A DNA stretch of 6,862 bases from Lachnospiraceae bacterium UBA7076 (GCA_002493625.1 DKZK01000021.1:446-7307), one strand, 5' to 3'. Positions 1 to 6,540 are shown, numbered from the stretch's first letter. Program-made: numbers and translations. Notes: a model not told the origin generated them from the sequence alone.

Positions 1-140
1 TGGCATTTACAAAGGACAACTGGCTTACCTGCTCTGCCGCTTTAGGCAAACATGCCTATACATATTACGATAAGCTCACCAATTCATTTGCCAATGCAGT
101 GGATTATGGTTTATCCGCTCAGTTTGTACAGGCAGGTTAT
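1..140 (+). repeat. Direct repeat copy A (within the intact spike gene)
   Basis: Positions 1-140 align without gaps to 1632-1771 with five mismatches (at 71, 93, 119, 122 and 131). The homology probably extends left beyond the window, since position 1 is already inside it. It ends sharply after GGTTAT, where the intact gene continues ATATATGG. Confidence 0.95.
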
Positions 141-1196
141 ATATATGGAACCCAGATAGTCGGAGGAGACATTTATTCTGACAACTACTCTCCCACTTCC
201 GGAACGTATATTAATTTAAGAGATGGCAGCTTTAGCTTTGCCGGGGGTAACTTGAAATATGATAATAATGTTTTATCATTGAAAGGTGATATAAAGGGTA
301 GTAATATTATCAGTACAGAAATTAATAATGGTAATGGTACATTTAAGGTTACAAAAGATGGAAAAGTTACTGCTACTAATGGTGATTTTACTGGCGATAT
401 AAAAGCTGTATCATTATTAGTTGAAAATAATGGTGCATATGAAGATTTTAATAAAAATTTTTTTGAATATAAAAATACATTAGACTTAAGTACTTCAAGA
501 ATACTATTATCAAATAATAGCACTACTTTTGGTAGTACATCTATTTCTTTAGTTCCAATGCATGGTATTTATTTAAATGCTATTAAAAATAAAGGGCAAG
601 GAATGTCTGGATTTACTCAAATACATATATCTAATCAAGTAGAATATAATCCATCGCTGCAAATGGTTTTTTCAGACACTAACGGACAAAAAAATATATA
701 TTTTGGTTCTGATGGAACTTTTTTTAATTCAGATCTTGAAATACATGGTAATTTCATAGTATCTGATGGTACTAAATCAAAAGTTATATCTACTAAAAAT
801 TATGGAAACAGATTGTTATATTGTTATGAAATGCCCTCTCCCATGTTTGGAGATATAGGTCATGCAATTATCGGAAGTGATGGACTCTGTTATATAGATC
901 TTGAAAGTATTTTCGAGGAAACAATCGCATCTTATATTCAATATTATGTTTTTTTACAATCATATAGTGAAAAGCAACCTTATGTTTTGGAAAAATTAAG
1001 CACATATTTTGTTGTTAAGGGAGAACCTGACACAGAATTTGACTGGGAGGTAAAAGCAAAGCAAAAAGGCTATACATTTGAACGTCTTGAGGAAACCTCA
1101 GATAATTCATTGAACATAACAGATATAAATTATGAATTTCTTGCTGAAGAATATTTAAATAACTATGAAAAGGAGATTATAAATGAACACAATTAA
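1..1196 (+). CDS. Phage tail spike / tail-tip protein, 3' part (5' end outside the window)
   Basis: The reading frame is open from the left edge (first full codon at position 3) to the stop at 1194-1196, giving 397 visible residues. The GTG at 99 is internal: the same protein sequence upstream of it recurs in the copy at 1632-1771, so the true start lies outside. The visible part begins with a segment ending QFVQAGYIYGTQIVGGDIY. It continues with short beta-rich repeats of the type GxFKVTKDGKVTATNGDFTGDI (about residues 75-105), typical of triple-stranded beta spikes. It ends in a C-terminal domain containing MPSPMFGDIG, GLCYIDL and YFVVKGEPDTEFDWEVKAKQKGY, a pattern I recall from tail-spike proteins of Clostridia prophages. 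The likely role is tail-tip adhesion, possibly with an N-terminal tail endopeptidase domain out of view. The stretch from about 280 to 830 is visibly more AT-rich than both ends, suggesting a swapped segment. The last 14 bases overlap the next gene. Confidence is high for a tail spike and lower for the exact subfamily. Confidence 0.85.
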   Translation, partial: AFTKDNWLTCSAALGKHAYTYYDKLTNSFANAVDYGLSAQFVQAGYIYGTQIVGGDIYSDNYSPTSGTYINLRDGSFSFAGGNLKYDNNVLSLKGDIKGSNIISTEINNGNGTFKVTKDGKVTATNGDFTGDIKAVSLLVENNGAYEDFNKNFFEYKNTLDLSTSRILLSNNSTTFGSTSISLVPMHGIYLNAIKNKGQGMSGFTQIHISNQVEYNPSLQMVFSDTNGQKNIYFGSDGTFFNSDLEIHGNFIVSDGTKSKVISTKNYGNRLLYCYEMPSPMFGDIGHAIIGSDGLCYIDLESIFEETIASYIQYYVFLQSYSEKQPYVLEKLSTYFVVKGEPDTEFDWEVKAKQKGYTFERLEETSDNSLNITDINYEFLAEEYLNNYEKEIINEHN

Positions 1197-1386
1197 AAAA
1201 ATCACAAGTTTCACAGCACATCAGACAGCAGAAGGAATGAGATTATCTGCAACCTATTCTGAAATCAGTAAAAATGGTACAATTAATAAAAGTAATGAAA
1301 GATTCAATATTGTTGTTGTCGATGATGAAATATCAAAATCAGTTTTTAAAATAAATGAATTTTTAACAGACAAAATACCGTCATGA
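1183..1386 (+). CDS. Small conserved-type prophage protein, 67 aa, unknown function
   Basis: ATG at 1183 follows an AGGAG (1171-1175) with 7-base spacing, and the gene overlaps the spike gene by 14 bases, so the two are probably translationally coupled. The protein has no signal peptide or membrane segment. It reads as a small beta-rich domain: a conserved-looking block SFTAHQTAEGMRLSATYSEI near the N-terminus, a short turn NGTINKSNERF, the beta strand NIVVVDDEI, and a C-terminal amphipathic helix ending LTDKIPS. Small proteins of this shape sit directly after the spike gene in many Firmicutes prophages; this rests on recalled resemblance, not a search. Its position suggests a tail-tip accessory or assembly protein, but no function can be assigned. 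Confidence 0.75.
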   Translation: MNTIKKITSFTAHQTAEGMRLSATYSEISKNGTINKSNERFNIVVVDDEISKSVFKINEFLTDKIPS

Positions 1387-1443
1387 TATATTTTACAGTA
1401 ACATGTTAAAAACGATTATTTAAGTTTACAAAAAATATAAAAT

Positions 1444-1449
1444 AGGAGG
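1444..1449 (+). promoter_or_regulatory. Strong ribosome binding site in front of a truncated gene start
   Basis: AGGAGG lies 9 bases upstream of ATG 1459. This is better spacing than either intact BppU-type gene downstream has, yet it now drives only a 22-codon remnant. It indicates that a complete gene once started here. The AT-rich leader before it (about 1431-1443) resembles the leader of the gene at 3864, with AAAAATATAAAA in both. Confidence 0.75.
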
Positions 1450-1458
1450 TTGTGTTTT

Positions 1459-1527
1459 ATGGATAATATACAAAATCTGTCCATGGATATTATGGAATTC
1501 CTCTCTGGTGCAGATAAAAAACAATGA
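1459..1527 (+). pseudogene. 5' remnant of a BppU-type baseplate/receptor-binding gene
   Basis: From ATG 1459 the first 12 codons read MDNIQNLSMDIM. This is nearly identical to the start of the intact protein at 3864 (MENIQNLSMDIM) and clearly related to the one at 1885 (MENIQEITLDIK). Nucleotide identity with 3864 is near perfect up to about 1496 and then stops abruptly. The frame runs on for ten unrelated codons into spike-derived DNA and ends at TGA 1525-1527. What remains is a start site and an N-terminal stub cut off by a recombination or deletion junction. The 22-residue product is unlikely to have a function of its own. Confidence 0.8.
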
Positions 1528-1877
1528 TAATGAAGAAATAACATACCACAATCATGGTTTATGGACAAGGTCGTGGGATGATATTACGCAATCCTATTTA
1601 CCGGAACAACTGCGAATAACAAGTAACATTTTGGCATTTACAAAGGACAACTGGCTTACCTGCTCTGCCGCTTTAGGCAAACATGCCTATACATATTACG
1701 AAAAGCTCACCAATTCATTTGCCGATGCAGTGGATTATGGTTTATCCGCCCAATTTGTACAAGCAGGTTATCTATAAGGCAATCCGATATGAAGAAATCA
1801 TTGCTGATTTGGTAGCAACCGTTCAAAGTCAAAATGAACGTATATCATTATTAGAACAAGAATTAATGGAAAGGTAA
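1497..1877 (+). pseudogene. Internally deleted second tail-spike gene, fragment with an S74-like C-terminal end
   Basis: Frame 2 from about 1497 encodes spike-type sequence (VQIKNNDNEEITYHNHGLW, then RITSNILAFTKDNWLTCSAA) that ends at TAA 1775-1777. Its 1632-1771 part matches 1-140 of the intact spike gene at 135 of 140 positions. Immediately after, in a different frame, 1778-1877 encodes AIRYEEIIADLVATVQSQNE followed by a short coiled-coil end and TAA 1875-1877. That last piece resembles the C-terminal helix of S74 (intramolecular chaperone) domains, which typically read (R/D)Y.(E/K)(L/F)I..(L/I)(I/V).(A/M)(I/L)Q.Q...I. The simplest reading is a spike gene of the S74-ended class that lost its start and its whole middle. 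GTG 1508 and ATG 1683 are the only convenient starts, and neither has a convincing ribosome binding site. The pieces may persist because the end of the fragment supplies the leader of the gene at 1885. Confidence 0.75.
1632..1771 (+). repeat. Direct repeat copy B (within the spike pseudogene)
   Basis: This is the partner of copy A in the same orientation, 1631 bases apart. Three of the five differences are silent third-position changes (GCT/GCC and CAG/CAA twice) and two are conservative replacements (D/E, N/D). The pattern indicates that both copies were under protein-level selection for most of their separate history. Confidence 0.95.
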
Positions 1878-1884
1878 AATTAAG

Positions 1885-3741
1885 ATGGAAAACATACAAG
1901 AAATAACTCTTGATATAAAAGATAATCATACATATCAACAGTTATATACCAAACAATATGATTATGGTTCTTCCATTATTTTTCATATTGTTAATGACGG
2001 CTGTCCTTTCGATATCGAGGGTGTTACAGCCATTTTTTCTCTCAAAAAACCCGACGGGCACTTTATTGAGAACAATGCAGATGTTATTGATGGTGATGTT
2101 AAAATTACAATTACGGAGCAGATGACATCTGCATATGGCAAGGCAAAATTTAGCGTAACACTGCTTAAAGATAATGTTTGCATTACCACAATTACAGGTT
2201 TTATGAAAATAGATGAATCCGTTATTCATCCGGAGGATATTGAAAGCTCAGATGAATATAATATTATTGATGATATCTTACATAAGGTAACAGATGCAAA
2301 TGAGGCAATAAAGATTTCAGAAAACAATGCGAAAAAAAGTGAGAAAAATGCGAAAACCAGTGAACTTAACGCTCAGATTTCTGAAACAAATGCTGCAAAT
2401 TTTGCAACACAGGCAGAAAACTATACCCAGCAATCAAATACCGCAGCATCGGAAGCAGCCAATAAAGCAGATGAAGCGTCTTCCAAGGCTGATGAGGCTT
2501 CTGCATATGCAACACAGGGACAAGAATATGCAAACGCAGCATCTGCATCAGCTTCCGATGCGGCTTCATCTGCATCTGACGCTTCTGTATCAGCTTCCAA
2601 TGCATCAGCCTCCGAAAATATTGCATCTTCTAAAGCAGATGAGGCTTCTTCTAAGGCGGACGAAGCATCAAAATCTGCAGCACAGGCACAAAGCTATGCA
2701 ACAGGAGATACAAACAGCTCAAAATATTATTTTGAACAAATAAAAAATATTTCAGAATCCGTTACGGGAGCATTACGCCCTATGGGTACTGTGGCTTTTG
2801 CTGAGCTTCCTGAGATTTCAATTGCAGTAGCAGGCGACATGTATAACATTTCTGATGAATTTACTACCACATCTGATTTTAAGGAGGGCGCAGAAAATGT
2901 TATCCCTGCCGGTGCAAATGTATATAAAACATCTGATGGCTATTGGGATATACTTGCAGGAACTCCGGTTACAAGCGTTAATGGGCAGCGAGGAAATGTA
3001 AGTATTACCGGTGAAAGCCTCGGCATCTCCTTTGACAAAATTTATCCGGTTGGAAGCATTTATATGAGTGTAAATAATGTTAATCCTAAGTCTTTCTTTG
3101 GTGGAACATGGGTTGCATGGGGAGCGGGACGTGTTCCTATTGGTGTAAATACCTTGGAAACAGAATTTGAAGTTGCAGAAAAAACCGGAGGCACAAAAAC
3201 AGTAAACCTGCAACATTCACATACGGTTGATAGCCATACTCACGGAATGTCACATACTCATACAGTTGATAGTCATACTCACGGAATGACGCATACTCAT
3301 ACAGTTGATAGCCATACTCACGAAATGTCACATACTCATACGGTTAATTCACATAAGCATCTGGGTACAACGGGTGTTGATAGTAATCACTATTATCAAG
3401 GCGCCACATATGGTTCAAATATAATTAACAGCTCTGTTGAAAATATGACAGGGCTTTACTTTAATCCGGCATCCGAAGCAAGAACGGCAACAATTCGATT
3501 ATCTTATACTTCACCTGAGGCACCGGGAACGAATGCGGGAACAAGAACAAATACCGACGGAGCTACACCGGGAACAAATACAGGAACAAGAACAAATACA
3601 GGTGGAGCTACACCGGGAACAAATACAGGGACAAGAACAACTACCGGTGGAGCCGCACCGGAAACGAATGCAAACTTAAGTACCACACAATCTATATTAC
3701 AGCCTTATATTACATGTTACATGTGGAAAAGAACAACATAA
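1885..3741 (+). CDS. BppU-headed receptor-binding / tail-collar fibre protein with tandem His and Gly/Thr repeats (618 aa)
   Basis: ATG 1885 is chosen because the N-terminus aligns with the proteins starting at 1459 and 3864; a weak GGAAAGG (1868-1874) lies 10 bases upstream. Residues 1 to about 133 form a BppU N-terminal-like baseplate-docking domain (DNHTYQQLYTKQYDYG, AIFSLKKPDG, TGFMKIDESVIHPED). Residues about 135-275 are an Ala/Ser-rich coiled coil in which KADEASSKADEAS occurs twice (near 194 and 250). Residues 295 to about 370 are a linker domain (ALRPMGTVAF, GDMYNISDEF, GYWDILAGTPVT). Residues 383 to about 435 are a collar-like domain (FDKIYPVGSIYMS, FGGTW, GAGRVPIG). Four His-rich 13-residue repeats (444-495) and three 15-residue Gly/Thr repeats (547-591) follow, and the protein ends PYITCYMWKRTT, a usual ending for this collar class. 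The histidines may bind metal, as HxH motifs do in T4 long tail fibre gp37; that is inference. The likely role is a trimeric adhesin on the baseplate or tail tip. Confidence 0.85.
   Translation: MENIQEITLDIKDNHTYQQLYTKQYDYGSSIIFHIVNDGCPFDIEGVTAIFSLKKPDGHFIENNADVIDGDVKITITEQMTSAYGKAKFSVTLLKDNVCITTITGFMKIDESVIHPEDIESSDEYNIIDDILHKVTDANEAIKISENNAKKSEKNAKTSELNAQISETNAANFATQAENYTQQSNTAASEAANKADEASSKADEASAYATQGQEYANAASASASDAASSASDASVSASNASASENIASSKADEASSKADEASKSAAQAQSYATGDTNSSKYYFEQIKNISESVTGALRPMGTVAFAELPEISIAVAGDMYNISDEFTTTSDFKEGAENVIPAGANVYKTSDGYWDILAGTPVTSVNGQRGNVSITGESLGISFDKIYPVGSIYMSVNNVNPKSFFGGTWVAWGAGRVPIGVNTLETEFEVAEKTGGTKTVNLQHSHTVDSHTHGMSHTHTVDSHTHGMTHTHTVDSHTHEMSHTHTVNSHKHLGTTGVDSNHYYQGATYGSNIINSSVENMTGLYFNPASEARTATIRLSYTSPEAPGTNAGTRTNTDGATPGTNTGTRTNTGGATPGTNTGTRTTTGGAAPETNANLSTTQSILQPYITCYMWKRTT
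3214..3369 (+). repeat. Four tandem 39-bp units encoding the His-rich 13-residue repeat
   Basis: Units begin at 3214, 3253, 3292 and 3331, each encoding a variant of HTHTVDSHTHGMS. The first three are nearly uniform. The last has drifted (V-N-S-H-K-H-L-G-T). The whole block is in frame, so gain or loss of a unit keeps the protein intact. Alternating H-x-H pairs suggest stacked metal-binding sites along a trimer axis. Confidence 0.95.
3523..3675 (+). repeat. Three and a partial tandem 45-bp units encoding a Gly/Thr-rich 15-residue repeat
   Basis: Units begin at 3523, 3568 and 3613 and encode PGTNTGTRTNTGGAT with minor changes. A fourth copy, recognisable for about six codons, starts at 3658 (PETNAN). 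Units are in frame and lie just before the conserved C-terminal strand, at the presumed distal tip. Low-complexity Gly/Thr/Asn loops fit a surface-exposed tip, but no function is shown. Confidence 0.93.
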
Positions 3742-3843
3742 TAATAATTTAAAAACGCCGGAATTTTATATTTACGGAATTGCATAAGTATATAAACAAT
3801 TCAGATAAAAATTAAAACGAAAAATATAAAAGGATATTGCAAA

Positions 3844-3849
3844 AGGAGG
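3844..3849 (+). promoter_or_regulatory. Ribosome binding site with long spacing that bears on the start of the 777-aa gene
   Basis: AGGAGG lies 14 bases upstream of ATG 3864. An in-frame TTG at 3837 precedes this motif, so it cannot use it. Homology with the starts at 1459 and 1885 supports ATG 3864. The preceding intergenic stretch (3742-3843) is AT-rich, with a direct repeat of CGGAATT and no hairpin or gene that I can see. Confidence 0.6.
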
Positions 3850-3863
3850 ATTTATTAGATTTT

Positions 3864-6197
3864 ATGGAAAACATACAAAATCTGTCCATGGATATTATGG
3901 ATAATCATATATATGAAGTAATATATACGAAGCAATATGATGAAGGAAGAACAATTATTTTCGATATACTTGATAACGGAAAACCATTTGATATAAGTGG
4001 ATATAAAGCTATATTTCAAATGAAGAAGCCAGATGGGACGGTAATTATTAATGATTATGATGTGACAGACGGTAAAATTGCAATATCATTAACAAACCAA
4101 ATGACCATATGCGCAGGTAATAAAATTCCGTTTCAGATTCAACTGATTAAAAACATTGAAGACTTAAATGAAAAGCCTTCGATTTTAACTACTGTTACAG
4201 GATATATAAAAGTTGATAAATCTGTTGTTCAGCCTGATGATGCTGTAAGTTCAGATGAGTTTAATGCGCTTACACATGCATTAACAGAAGTCAATAAAAT
4301 ACATGTAGAAATTTATAATGCCGAAAAAGTAAGGGAAGCAAACGAAAACATCCGGGAAAATAATGAAACTACAAGAATCTCAAACGAAACTTCCCGTAAC
4401 AATGCGGAGGAAACCAGAAAGGCAAACGAAAATATCCGTATAAATTCTGAAACTGTTCGCTCTCAAAATGAAGAAACCCGTCAGGCAAATGAAAATGTCA
4501 GAAAATCAAATGAAACCGCAAGACAATCTAATACTGCCGATGCAATTACACAAGCAAATACTGCTACTAAAAACTGTGTTGAAGCAACAACAGATTTACA
4601 AACAAAATTAAGTGAAAATTATTTTGTATTAACATCGGACAAAGGTATAGCAAACGGTGTTGCAGAATTAGACCAGAACGGGCTTGTTCCATCCTCTCAG
4701 CTTCCGGGCTATGTTGACGATGTTGTTGAAGGATATTTTAATTCTGAAAGGTTTTACAAGGATTCTGCTTTATCTGAAGAAATTCCGGGAGAAACAGGAA
4801 AAATATATGTTGATCTTGAAACAAATAAAACATATAGATGGTCAGGCAACACGTTTATTGTTATCAGTGAAACTCTTGCCTTAGGTGAAACTTCGTCTAC
4901 CGCTTATCGTGGAGATAAAGGTAAAGCGGCTTATGAACATTCTTTAAGCGCTCATGCCATGATTGATGCAACTAAAACTGAAAAATCCGATATAAATGGG
5001 AATATAAAAATAAATAATGAAGAAAAACTTGTATATAAACACCCTGTTTCCGGTGCAACCCCAGGTTCGTATGGTGATGTAGTCGACCAAGCTCCAAATG
5101 CAGGAGAATCATTTAAAGTTCCTTTTATATCGGTTGATGATGCGGAACATATAACAGAAGTAAATGATCATACAATTACATTACCAAAATCATCTTTAGA
5201 TGGAGACACTGCTAACAATACAATTTCTTATACCAGCGAAGATAATACTAACCCTACTGCTTGGACAGATGTTTCTACACTAACATCCGGTGAAAAACAT
5301 AGCAGTATTTTTAATAAAATATCGAAGATGTGTAAGAATGTAAGATATTTATGGAAACTGTTAGGTACAACAGATATATCTTCTATTGGCGGCGGAACGG
5401 TAACAGGTGCTATTAATTCGCTAAATGGCAATTTAGCGAATGTAAATACTAAAAAGCAAGACAAAATAACAGGAGCTGCATCAACAGTTGTTTCAAAGGA
5501 TCTTATGGCAAGCATGGCTGTGGTTACAAGTCCTACTGGAAAAATTGGCGTAGGTAATACTACTTTAGCCGAAATTGAATGTGTTCATGGAGTAACCAGT
5601 AAAATACAAACGCAATTAAACAATAAGGTAGGCACTACAGGGTCACAAAACATTACGGGAACTAAATATTTTAAAAGTAACGTGCTTTTAGATTCAAACG
5701 CATATGCTAATGCTGCTATTCAAACTCAAAATGATAACACTGATGGTAATCATGCGGCAGGAATAGCTTTTCATAATTTAGGCAAGAATGCAGCATATTT
5801 ATTTTTACATCCAACAAAGAATAGTATCTTTGTTGTTTATGCTGACGGTACGGCATATGGTATAAACCAACAATATTCAGGTACATGGTCGTCAAGACAT
5901 GTGAAAGAAAATATAAAAAATATGTCAATACAAGAAGCTGAAAAAATTCTAAATATTAATATTGTCGATTTTGATTATCTAAATGGACAAAAAAATCAAC
6001 ATGGTATTATTGCCGAAGACTTATACAAAATACTACCAGATTGCGTAAATATGCCTGGAAATTACGATGAAGACAATGTAGAAATTGAAAAAACTATTAT
6101 GAATACACCAAGTATTGATTATTTAAAATTAATTCCTTATTTAATTAAAATGCTTCAAATTCAACAAAAACAAATCAATGATATTTTGAATAATTAA
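3864..6197 (+). CDS. BppU-headed tail fibre with C-terminal S74 self-cleaving chaperone (777 aa)
   Basis: Residues 1 to about 140 are a BppU N-terminal-like docking domain (MDNHIYEVIYTKQYDEGRTI, AIFQMKKPDG, VTGYIKVDKSVVQPDD), paralogous to the head of the 618-aa protein. Residues 153 to about 224 form an Asn/Glu/Arg coiled coil of repeated E-x-x-R-x-x-N-E type heptads. A linker GVAELDQNGLVPSSQLPGYV (from about 266) and GKIYVDLETNKTYRW (from 312) are typical tail-fibre modules. LALGETSSTAYRGDKG and a long beta-rich shaft with KQDKITG follow. The last 102 residues match the S74 intramolecular chaperone: SSRHVKENI at 676-684, then DFDYL, HGIIAEDLY, PSIDYLKLIPYLIKMLQIQQ. In this family a serine five residues before a lysine (S676 and K681 here) drives self-cleavage just before the serine once the fibre has trimerised, releasing the chaperone. 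The mature fibre would then be about 675 residues. The likely role is a trimeric adhesin at the tail tip. Confidence 0.87.
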   Translation: MENIQNLSMDIMDNHIYEVIYTKQYDEGRTIIFDILDNGKPFDISGYKAIFQMKKPDGTVIINDYDVTDGKIAISLTNQMTICAGNKIPFQIQLIKNIEDLNEKPSILTTVTGYIKVDKSVVQPDDAVSSDEFNALTHALTEVNKIHVEIYNAEKVREANENIRENNETTRISNETSRNNAEETRKANENIRINSETVRSQNEETRQANENVRKSNETARQSNTADAITQANTATKNCVEATTDLQTKLSENYFVLTSDKGIANGVAELDQNGLVPSSQLPGYVDDVVEGYFNSERFYKDSALSEEIPGETGKIYVDLETNKTYRWSGNTFIVISETLALGETSSTAYRGDKGKAAYEHSLSAHAMIDATKTEKSDINGNIKINNEEKLVYKHPVSGATPGSYGDVVDQAPNAGESFKVPFISVDDAEHITEVNDHTITLPKSSLDGDTANNTISYTSEDNTNPTAWTDVSTLTSGEKHSSIFNKISKMCKNVRYLWKLLGTTDISSIGGGTVTGAINSLNGNLANVNTKKQDKITGAASTVVSKDLMASMAVVTSPTGKIGVGNTTLAEIECVHGVTSKIQTQLNNKVGTTGSQNITGTKYFKSNVLLDSNAYANAAIQTQNDNTDGNHAAGIAFHNLGKNAAYLFLHPTKNSIFVVYADGTAYGINQQYSGTWSSRHVKENIKNMSIQEAEKILNINIVDFDYLNGQKNQHGIIAEDLYKILPDCVNMPGNYDEDNVEIEKTIMNTPSIDYLKLIPYLIKMLQIQQKQINDILNN
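5416..5441. repeat. Perfect 11-bp inverted repeat inside the fibre gene
   Basis: ATTCGCTAAAT and ATTTAGCGAAT flank a 4-base GGCA loop. The coding meaning is NSLNGNLAN, so it could be a chance result of repeated Asn/Leu codons. No T-run follows, so it is not a terminator. A similar smaller hairpin (GCTAAAT/ATTTAGC) occurs at 6494-6512. Confidence 0.7.
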
Positions 6198-6540
6198 TCT
6201 ACAATTAACTTGAATCATTGGATTTCAGTGTAAATATGGTGTTTCAAGCAAACGCAGTATGCTCGTTAATAGCCGATGTATCTTGCGGGTAAAAAGATAA
6301 AGAAAAGGTTGCGTTATTAGATAAGCTACATTTAATTCGTATGTACCAGCACACATTATTATGAACCATATGGATATATTATATTTATATAAAGACATTC
6401 ACCATGATCTAGTACTTGCTGAGGTGTGACAGTCCCTGATGTAGTAAAATAAGTAGTTGAAGTCAAACTGATTATAGCGTAGTTTGATGCAAGTGCTAAA
6501 TTCCATTTAGCAATTTTTTTCAATAATATTAATTTTGCTT
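6198..6540. other. Non-coding stretch with weak minus-strand coding-like remnants
   Basis: No intact gene with a plausible ribosome binding site is seen here. On the minus strand, one frame from 6571 down to 6359 reads KWNLALASNYAIISLTSTTY followed by FTTSGTVTPQQVLDHGE and a stop near PYGS. A second frame from 6356 to 6225 (43 codons) begins MCAGTYELNVAYLITQ. The Thr/Ser-rich beta character looks like a frameshifted distal tail-fibre end in reverse orientation. The possible start of the first frame overlaps the terminator stem, and no family can be named. On the plus strand, frames are broken by frequent stops. Confidence 0.3.
6494..6520 (+). terminator. Possible weak rho-independent terminator
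   Basis: TGCTAAAT and ATTTAGCA form an 8-bp stem (6494-6501 / 6505-6512) with a 3-base loop, followed by A and seven T residues (6514-6520). The stem is AT-rich, so the structure is marginal. It would back up the stronger terminator just downstream. Confidence 0.45.

Noticed and set aside
1516..1527. A-rich run AAAAAAC before a stop, as a possible programmed frameshift linking the BppU stub to the spike fragment
   Set aside because: The run is not phased as a slippery heptamer for the stub frame, a -1 shift meets a stop within a few codons, and the spike frame would need a +1 shift. A fusion of broken genes explains the layout better.
1771..1780. Possible +1 recoding at the TAA joining the spike fragment to the S74-like end
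   Set aside because: The joined product would lack the whole middle of a spike, and no recoding signal is visible.
1683..1877. A 64-residue frame as a small independent gene
   Set aside because: Its first half is the spike repeat read out of frame. Only the last 33 or so codons look like real protein, and they are best seen as the end of a lost spike gene.
3137..3331. Minus-strand frame with Tyr-rich repeats (REYGYQLYEY)
   Set aside because: It is the antisense shadow of the His-repeat region.
3214..3675. Tandem repeats as a CRISPR array
   Set aside because: The units are directly abutting, in frame within a long coding sequence, and have no unique spacers.
3504..3686. Minus-strand frame rich in VFVPGVAPP-type repeats
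   Set aside because: It is the antisense shadow of the Gly/Thr repeat and has no ribosome binding site of its own.
3837..3863. TTG 3837 as the start of the 777-aa protein
   Set aside because: It precedes the AGGAGG motif and adds nine residues absent from the two related gene starts. ATG 3864 fits the homology.
1885..6197. Diversity-generating retroelement target in the fibre tips
   Set aside because: There is no reverse transcriptase, no template repeat and no adenine-biased variable repeat pair in the window. The repeats found are tandem and in frame.
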